Shown here piece by piece: positions 51,401-60,400 of a stretch of DNA of 64,000 nucleotides (the first letter of the stretch is position 1; every line of letters starts with the position of its first letter). Origin of the DNA: Phorcus lineatus. Lineage: Eukaryota; Mollusca; Gastropoda; Trochida; Trochidae. The translations under genes and the position numbers were made by a program. The notes beneath the pieces were generated by a model. That model saw only the letters and a program-made list of their open reading frames with translations. It did not search any database and was not told the origin of the DNA. The stretch covers positions 13,925,016 to 13,989,015 of the forward strand of contig OV121098.1 of NCBI GenBank assembly GCA_921293015.1. The letters are read 5' to 3'.

Positions 51401-54400
51401 TGCAACAGTTTCTGCCGGTGACGACAAGCCGGGTCGTCTTGGCGACAGCCATAATGTGAGCATCACATGCTCATACACACTAAACACAGATGAGACCGCA
51501 GACACAATGACAATTCAGAGGAGAAAAGTAACAGAAGGTTCCTTTAATAACATTGCATCGTTCAACATACCAGCAGAGACATCATCATACGCAGATCCAG
51601 AACTAGTCGACCGTGCTGACCTGATACTGTTGGATGGATCTACTACAATCCAACTCAACAACATCCTGTGTGATGACGCAGCCACGTACAAGTGTATCTT
51701 CTCATATAATAGAAACCAAGTTCACTATACGGAGGAGAGTTCAATGGTGCTGAGAATTGAAGGTGAGTGAGTGTTCGATGTCTATTGATAGATGTGGTAG
51801 AAGTCTACAGGTACCAATTATCCTGATCCTGATTTTTTCTTCGGAGTTAGATTTCCTGATGGGAGTTACCCAGTGACTTTGTCTGATAATTGTTAGCTGA
51901 TATTTGGATATTGTCTCGGTGACAATTGTCACATTGAAGTTTAACTATTGTCAAGTTGTTGAATGTCCAGTGGCAAATGTCTAGACATCCTAGTATATGA
52001 ATCCACTGATTGAGCTCCTTCCATATACCCTGATATCCTTTAGGCCAAAAGCCTCGTATCGCTAGCTATCTAACCAGCAAATGAGACGACTCGCCTCCAG
52101 CAACAGCGGCACAACCCGGATGGAAAATTCAAAAGAGTAGCTTCAAACTCCTTGGATAATGACATTTCATTGGCTTAAACAATAACAGGTGAGCACAGCC
52201 ACGAACATCAAGCCGCACCAGCCATACAAGGGATTTGGCTCCAAAGACTAAGAGATCACGGTAAATGGAAGGAGCTGGATCAATACGATACAATACGTAT
52301 TCCGATCCTCTACAGTTTATGAAACAAGAATACATAGGACATAAATTTTAATGTTATTTTTCTTAGCTACCAAATCGTCAAAAACATTTAATGATTGGAA
52401 ATCACAAAAGCAGAGAGACTGTGAAATTGTGGGTAAAATATGAGAAATATTATGTATTATCTGTATGTAAATGTTATTGTAATCTAATAAATAGAACAAA
52501 CTTTATCAGCTTATATAGTTATCTTTTTAAAATCAAAATGTTAGTATCCGGATACATTGTATCAATTGACCCTTATGATACAATATCCTGATATATTGTC
52601 TAAATGCGTCTTGTATCGATGCACTTGTAACGCATAGTAGACGATGCAAACAACGATACAAATCGATGAATTGCTACACCACTATTGCAAATATAATATA
52701 CTGATTATGCATCTTTGTTTAACGTTTACACCATGAGGTACGTAAAATAGTGTATGTCGAACTAGAAATATATAATAGTTATCCTCATGAGATGTGTAGT
52801 TTAAATTGTAACTGCTGCCGCTCTCTGAAATGGTAAAACATTCCTAATTCGTTTCATCTGCCACACTGATTGTGCCATTTTTTAAAACTTATCTTTCGAT
52901 CCTATATGCACAGTGCTTCCAATCTCTCATGGCCATATTTAATTTAAACTCTTTGCTGATTATTTTGCCATTGTTTCTTTTTCTAATTCATTGTGTAATA
53001 AAATGTTGGTTAAATCATATGAACTTATAAACGTGTTGGAGCTGATGAAGCAGGATGATGTCTAGATGACTATGACTATGATTGTTTGTTGTGAATATTT
53101 TCTAGTAACAAATATGTCAGCTATGGTTTGACCAGGGTAATAATGTTGATAGCTCCTTGAGCATGCACCCAGTGGATGGATATGCGCCTTATAGATATCC
53201 TCATTATTTTTATTATTTTTATACTCCTCATATTCCTGAAGCCAGGCCAACTTTCTTAAGCAGGAACCAAAATGAATAAGCAATCACTATAGACAAAAGT
53301 CAAGTGTCAACCATTTTTCAAATTTTTTATTTTTCAGCTGAACCCGTAAATAAGCCGACCTTCACTGGGGGGAACCCAAACGAAAGTCCAATCACAGAAT
53401 ATGAAACTCTGGAACTGAAATGTGGAGGGGATGTGGGACTTCCTGCCGGGAACATTCTCTGGTTCGGGTACAAGAGGGATGAGATTATTGACCTGACATC
53501 GCAAGCAGTAGAGACACCTCCAGTCCAGAGCGCAACTGGTTTGCGGTACTGCGCCTTCACAAGGGAGAGCACTCTCAAGTTGAATATGACTCGATACTAC
53601 AACGAGTTTATTTTCAGGTGTTCAGTGAACCAATCTCTACACATTGCAAGTTCTGATCAGACATGTGTGGAGACTTCCTGTGTGCAGACCCAGAGGGTTA
53701 TCGTCCACTGTAAGTTTTAATTTATTTATGTCCTCCCCGATTTCTAATTATTCTTATTTTGGACTTGAATTCTTGTAAAGGTTGTCTGACATGAAGAGAT
53801 TCTTGTATCTAACTCAACCACTTATTTCACTACAGGATCAATTTTTTAAGTTAATTTTTGGTAATGTTTTTAAGTAACATTTTTTATCTAATATTATTTA
53901 CCTTTATAGGCATTTGACATGACATGGCAATTTTCAAATTATTTACAGCTATACTGTTTTGTTCTATATTTAAATGTTTATTTAGATGAGGAGGCACTGG
54001 CTGAATACAAGACCAGAATGTTACTAGCAATGGAAGTCATTTTCAAAGAGTGGGAGTTTTGGGGAAGTGGTTGGTCACCTATTGAAATAGGGATGGTGCT
54101 CAACCAATGTGCATGCAATTTATCAAACTATTTTGTCGGGACTCATACCCAACAGGCATCCCTCGATCCAGCGCAGGGAAGATCCTAAATGATTTCTTAT
54201 CACTGATCACATTCTCTCACCAGACCCAGTCAGACAGGCAGATCTGTCCATCAGCAGCAACCCAGATGGCAACATCATCGTCGGGTCCGGCGTCACGCTC
54301 AAGTGTACAGTGGATGGGAACCCAGAACCAACTTTCCGCTGGGTCAAGGACGGAAATGAGAACCGGACCAGTGAGGGTAGTGAGTGGAAGCTGAACAACC

Positions 54401-57400
54401 TGCAACTAGGCGATACCGGCGTCTACAGTTGCCATGGCAGCAACATCGTGAATGGGACCATGTACAACGTCAGCCAATCTGTCAACATCAATGTCGGTGA
54501 GTCCCACTTTTGGGTCCCACACTGGTTCTAGGTGTATATGTTTCCATTAAAGATTTGGTCTTCAGCAAGAATCACCTACGGTTCATTGGCTGATCCAGGA
54601 TTTAAAAAATAAATAAAATTTCCTAATCTACTGTCAGATTGGTGCATCAACCCCCCCCCCCCCCCCCCCCCCCCCCCAAATTTGTGAATTCCTGTCACCC
54701 TTTCAAAGGTGACCTCTGCAACCCCCCCCCCCCCCCCCCCCTCCCCCATAAAAAGTACCCAGGGTTCTATATTGCTGTCTTTACCAGGCTTTAACTGGCT
54801 ATTACGATTGTCCTTGTACTGAATATAGCAACAAGGTTCCATCAGAGACTTTCTGATGGGCATGCCATGCACGAGATAATTTATTTGAATGGTTGTTGAC
54901 ATTTTTTTTGTAAATTTAATCTTGAATTTATTTATTTTAACTGGACATGTTTATTGTAATATTTCAATTAATTTTGAATTATTTGTTCAAGTTTGAAAAA
55001 TGTCTGAATGAAATCATCGCATGACTAGTGTCATCTTAAATAGGATTTCTTTTCTTTCTTTTATATATCATTAGTTGTTGGGGAATGTTTCAAATGTTGT
55101 GAAAACTATGTAGGGAAAAATATAAATTTTGTGATTCAAACAGATTGAATTTACAATGCAAATGAGAGAGAAATGTAAAATGTTTGATACTTCCTTACAT
55201 GACAAATTTTCATACTGTCATGTCATGTAGATATGAATGTCAGAGAGACATGGCATGATGCTTGACAAACCTAAGATGGTTAAAAAGATATAATCCTTTA
55301 TTGTGGCACTTGCAACTTGTAAATCTGAGAGAAAATTCTTCAAAATGCGGCTCGGGTCCAAAGTGCAGTCCAAGGGTTGCAGAAAGTTAGTCAAATGTCC
55401 CATAAGCCTTCATTCATGTATATCAATTACAGATAATAATCAGTCATCCTGTGTTTGAAATTTTCAAATAAGAATTGTGATAGATAGACAATCTCTCGAA
55501 GTTCTCATAGTAATGCCAATCTAAATAATTAGTTTACATTACAAAAAGATTATTTAAAAAAGTTCATTACAAAATTGTTTTTGGCTCGGCCAAAGATTTA
55601 CGAGGTAGTGTTGAATGTTCTCTAAGACTGTATCCATGGATACCTACGTGTATATTTAGCATGACCCTGTGACCTTTGTCTTCACTAATGCATGTGTTCG
55701 TCTCTCTTCTCTCCCCCTCTGACACCACAGTGGAAACGACCACTCTCGCCCCCACCACCTCCACAGTAACACCGACCTCTCCGGCTGAGGGGGGCAGAAC
55801 GGACGCTGTTCGACCAAGTCCAAACGGTAAGTCATGTCCACTTAGTTTTGAAGGTCACAGAGTGAAGTGCGGGTTAACTTGATTTTTGGTCATGTTCAAC
55901 TGAATAAGTTCAAGGTCACTTGCTTTAAAGGTCACAATTTTGTGTGAAGGTGGAACATGGTTCATTAAAGGTTATGCAAGTCATTTAACTTAATATTAAA
56001 GTTAAGGTCAAGGTCACAACTTTGTATGAAGGTCGAACATGGTTCATTGAAGGTTATGCAAGTCATTTAACATAATATTAAAGTTAAGGTCAAGGTCACG
56101 TTGTTTCCAAATGATCTTCAAACCACAATTTAAGTTACTGTATTTAGTTACATGGAGTTTCATTGTGAAATTGTTACCAACTCTCTTATTTGGTTGTCAA
56201 GAAAACTTTAAGGATAACAGTGACAGCCAAGGTTATAACTGTGAAAATAAAAGGACAGGATAAGAATCACAAGTCACTGAGCTTAGCTTTGAAATCTATT
56301 AACTGAGCATGAACCGTCTTATTTCTCTAATACTGGAAATTTGTCACCATGGATTTCATAAAACTTCTTTATGTTGTCGGCTGTTGTGCTTTTGATAGAT
56401 ATTGGGAAACTGCATGCCTGTTTTGCGTATTCTTGTTGCATGTTTGTCTTGCTTGTAGTAACAAACACGTTGTTTTGTGGTTTGTTTGCATGTTGATAGT
56501 CTACCAAGTCCTTGGTGTGTGAAGTAATTGTTTGTGTCTTGTTGCAATGTAGAATACTTCTCAACGATTAATCTGCCAATGTCAATCTATAACTCTTCTC
56601 TTTATTGCACAAAAATTTTGGATGAATCTGGAAAATAAAAAACCAGTTCATATTCAAATACTTTCTCCTACATCACTCCCTCCTGGATTCCACGGAGGAT
56701 TATTAAGAATTCTGCGGCAGATTTAACTCAATTCTGCACCCAATTTTACCAAATTCTGCATAAGATTCTGCAACTTTAAACACTAAAATAGAAGCCTAAA
56801 ATGATAAAATAGTTCATTTTATACACATTTCTCACACTTCTTTTAGAGCTGGGCGATATTGAACTCCTTTCAAAGGATAAACTTGTGAATGTAACATCTT
56901 GAGTTGTGAAAAACATTCTTTGTAACCAGTGTGTTAGTTCAGTTGTGTGTAACCGTACATAATTTTGTCCTTAAGCAAACTTTTCTATGTATTTATTTTT
57001 TTATAAAAAAATTCAACTTACAAAATTACTAAATTCTGCAGGAGAAAATGATGAATTCTGCAGGCATTCTGCATCATAATAACTTTTCCGCGGACAATAC
57101 CATTTTCTGCATTGGAAGCCTATTTCCACGATTTTTTATGCAACCGCGGAATTGCAGAATCCAGGAGGGACTGCTACATCAGCATATTTGAATCCACAAA
57201 ACTCCATCAATACCCTGATCTCCTTCAGATCAAATGCCTCATTTCTTTGACAGATGTTTCATCATGGCTGTGATTAGCCTACAATTCTTTCAGCCAATGA
57301 AATGCTGTTATGCAGGGAGTTTGAAGCTTATCAACCGATTTGTCATTCTGTGTTTTGCTGTTATTGCTGAATGGGAGTTGTTTCATTGGCTTGTCTTTTA

Positions 57401-60400
57401 ACTTGCGAGGCATAAGGTGTGAGGGATATCAGGGTATTTGAAGGAGCTTCATATACACTGATAAGGCAGGAATGAGAGATGGATCCAAAAAGCACTTTCA
57501 CCGAGCTCTAGATGCCACTTACAGGTTAGGATTGCAGGCAGTCTAGTTACAACTAGCTGTAATAACAGACTTCAGTATGTACTATATTACAACTAGTTTT
57601 AACTAGATTGGATTGCAGGTGGAAAGGCCTTCAATACCCTGGTTCCTATCAGGCCCAATGTTTTATATACGCTGATGGCTTGTAATTCATAGCTTAATAT
57701 GATCAGCATGATATTTTTTCAACCATCGACATATCATTTTGCAAGGAAATTTCAAGAAACACCTCGAAGGCAACAGATTTTAATTATCATCCTTGTAGTG
57801 CTGCTATTGCTAGATCCGAGTCATTTCATTGGCTGAATATGTACACAGCAGGACAAGGCATTTTACCTCCTCGATATTAGGGTATTGAAGAAAGTCTGAA
57901 GATTCATAAAGGATAATAAACCACCTTCCATTGATACTATTTTATGAAACGAGTTAATGATATTGTATAAAACAAGCGAAAGCGAGTTTTAAGACGGAAT
58001 CATTCACGAGTTTGATCAAGATATGTTTAACGGTAGGAAGTCTAGTATTCTGTTTATTACTTGCCCTCATAAATCAAGCATGGTTGTCGATATTGATCCG
58101 AAACCAACATATCCACGACATGGCTACCATTGTGACGTCGGTGCTACCATTGAGACGTCACAACTACACACTATCGTGACGTCATCCGGGATAGGCAAAG
58201 ACACCTTTGATAATGGGCAAGTTTTAGGGGTGTTAATCGTTTTCAGAATTTTGAATGGACCATTCCCCTTAGTAGAAACTGTAAAATTGGGGGAGCCATT
58301 TTTTCATCCAATGTGCAAAATGTCCTATGGCCCCACCTTTCCCAATCCCGGCGTCATACTTAAATATTACACTGCAGTATTTACACGGGCAAGTAATAGA
58401 TATTCATTAATGTTGCCTGATGATTCATGATAGCTCCAAACAAAATAAGGTAAATCAGTTGGTTTGATACGTCAATTCTTAACCTATCTATTGCCAATCT
58501 GAAATCAGCAATGATCGGTTAGCTTTGGATCAAGAGGTCACAATAACACAATGATATGATATTGCAATTTTAATATTTACTAAGATCATTAAGAACACTG
58601 CAATAATACTAGCAGTCGCGATATCAGTGAAATAATCTTGAAAGCACAGTTAAACACCAACTCACCTCACCTAAAAACATTCAAAATCAAAAACATTTTA
58701 GAAACGGACTTAATCTGTAAATTTCATTGGCAGGTTAAGAGTTAACAGAAGATTTGAATGATGTTAATGCATTGTTTATTTTTCTTTTTTGTTTGTTTAC
58801 ATATTTGCATGACCATTTACACCGCACCTACTAACTTCATTCTTCGACCCCCTAACTCTTATTGTGCACATATTAGAAATATATCTTTAATTCGGTAAAT
58901 TATGCTCATGATTTTAGCGATGATAAATTCTTATTACGCTTGAAATAATATATTTTGTAACATGATTTATGGATTACTGGAGTCCTACCATGTGACTGCT
59001 TTAAAAATTGTCAGAAATATGTTTATTTATATGTATACTTTTTTTTGAATTGTTTGAAACGATATATATCCGGCAGCACTGGTGTCTTTTTATCTCTACT
59101 TACTTGTTTGAAAAAAATTCAGGAAATATGTACATGTTTACTTTTTTTTCTATCTCCAACCATGGGTTGAGGGTATGTAGTGAATACCAACGATTGCGTC
59201 TGTCCGGACATTTTTTGACTGACTGATTGCAGATAAACCATTTATCCGATTCTTTTCAAATTTTGCGCATCCTCTATCATATTAGCAGTTCCAAATTTGA
59301 AATTTTTTTGTGAATTTTTAAGTATTTTTAAAGTAATTTCTATTTTGTGGACTTAATTGTATCAAAGGAACAGAATTTTTCTGGTGGAGAGTTGCAGTTG
59401 TATGTAACACGTGATATTGTGATTATTATTATTATCTTTCGATCCATCAGTTTCTGTTGACATATATTCTTATTCATTATAAACTTTCAAAAAAAATTTA
59501 AAATAAAATTATTGACCTTCATTTTAGGTGACGATGACAACACAACGACAATCATCATCGCAGTCTGCGTTGTTATCGGAATTCTTCTCATAATTGCCAT
59601 CATCATCGCGGTCTTTATAATCAGAAGGAAGAGGAAACAGAACGAAGTTGAAGGTAAAAAACAACAATTCCATCTAACCGATTCCTACTGAATGAAAAAT
59701 TGCTTATATACCAATTGTTAAACCTTGTTTTTTTAAGTGTCGAAGATTTAGTATTTGGTTGGGAAAGTCAGTGCCACATTATGGGACTGGATCTTATAAG
59801 GTTCAGAGGGTTGTTGCACAAAGCAAATTAACCATGGTGCCAATTTTTAACATTGCACTAAGGCTACCTTAGGGATTTAAGTTTTGGACTGATTGAACAC
59901 TTGAAATGTTTACTTTGCTTGTATGGATGAATAAATCGACGAGTCTTAAGAATGTTTTTTCAAAATTTCAGAGCCACCAGAAAAGCCTTTCAGGTAAGTA
60001 ACAAGATACCCTCGATGACTTAACAAAAGAAATTTCACCTTTAAGTCCTAATCTAATTAAAGCTAGCTTGATTATTATATGTTCCGAGGTACATCACACC
60101 TATTCCATGTCGTGCAGTCACAAACGTCATCAAATCAAAAGAGAGCTGGCCAAGTTGCAGGCCATTGCAATTTTTTCGCCGTTCTTCATCACCTTCATTC
60201 TAAAAGTTGAATATTTCTTATTTTCCTCGGTCAATTGTGTTAAAAAAAATTCTTATTTATCTAGATCTATTGTGTTGAAAATTTTCTTATTTATCTCTGT
60301 CAATTGTGTTGAAAAAATCCTTATTTATCGCAGTCAATAGTGTTGAAAAATTCCTTATTTGTCTCGGTCAATTGTGTTGTAAAATTTCTTATCTTGTTCA

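Larger units (their letters stand above)
55827..59527 (+). other. Intron 5 (3.7 kb)
   Basis: It holds a two-copy tandem duplication rich in AAGGTCA (55.93-56.10 kb), a hAT-like MITE (56.67-57.17 kb), two copies of the TACCCTGAT-ended MITE (57.2 and 57.6 kb) and a deleted SINE (58.5 kb). 58.7-59.5 kb is AT-rich with nothing recognisable. Confidence 0.6.

Noticed and set aside
53919..54188. 89-codon frame in intron 3, considered as an extra exon.
   Set aside because: Joining it would require a phase that exon 4 does not accept, and the frame ends in a stop before exon 4; the direct exon 3-4 join closes a codon perfectly.
58023..58430. 135-codon + strand frame in intron 5.
   Set aside because: No recognisable domain; it lies between MITEs and a SINE in an intron of the receptor.
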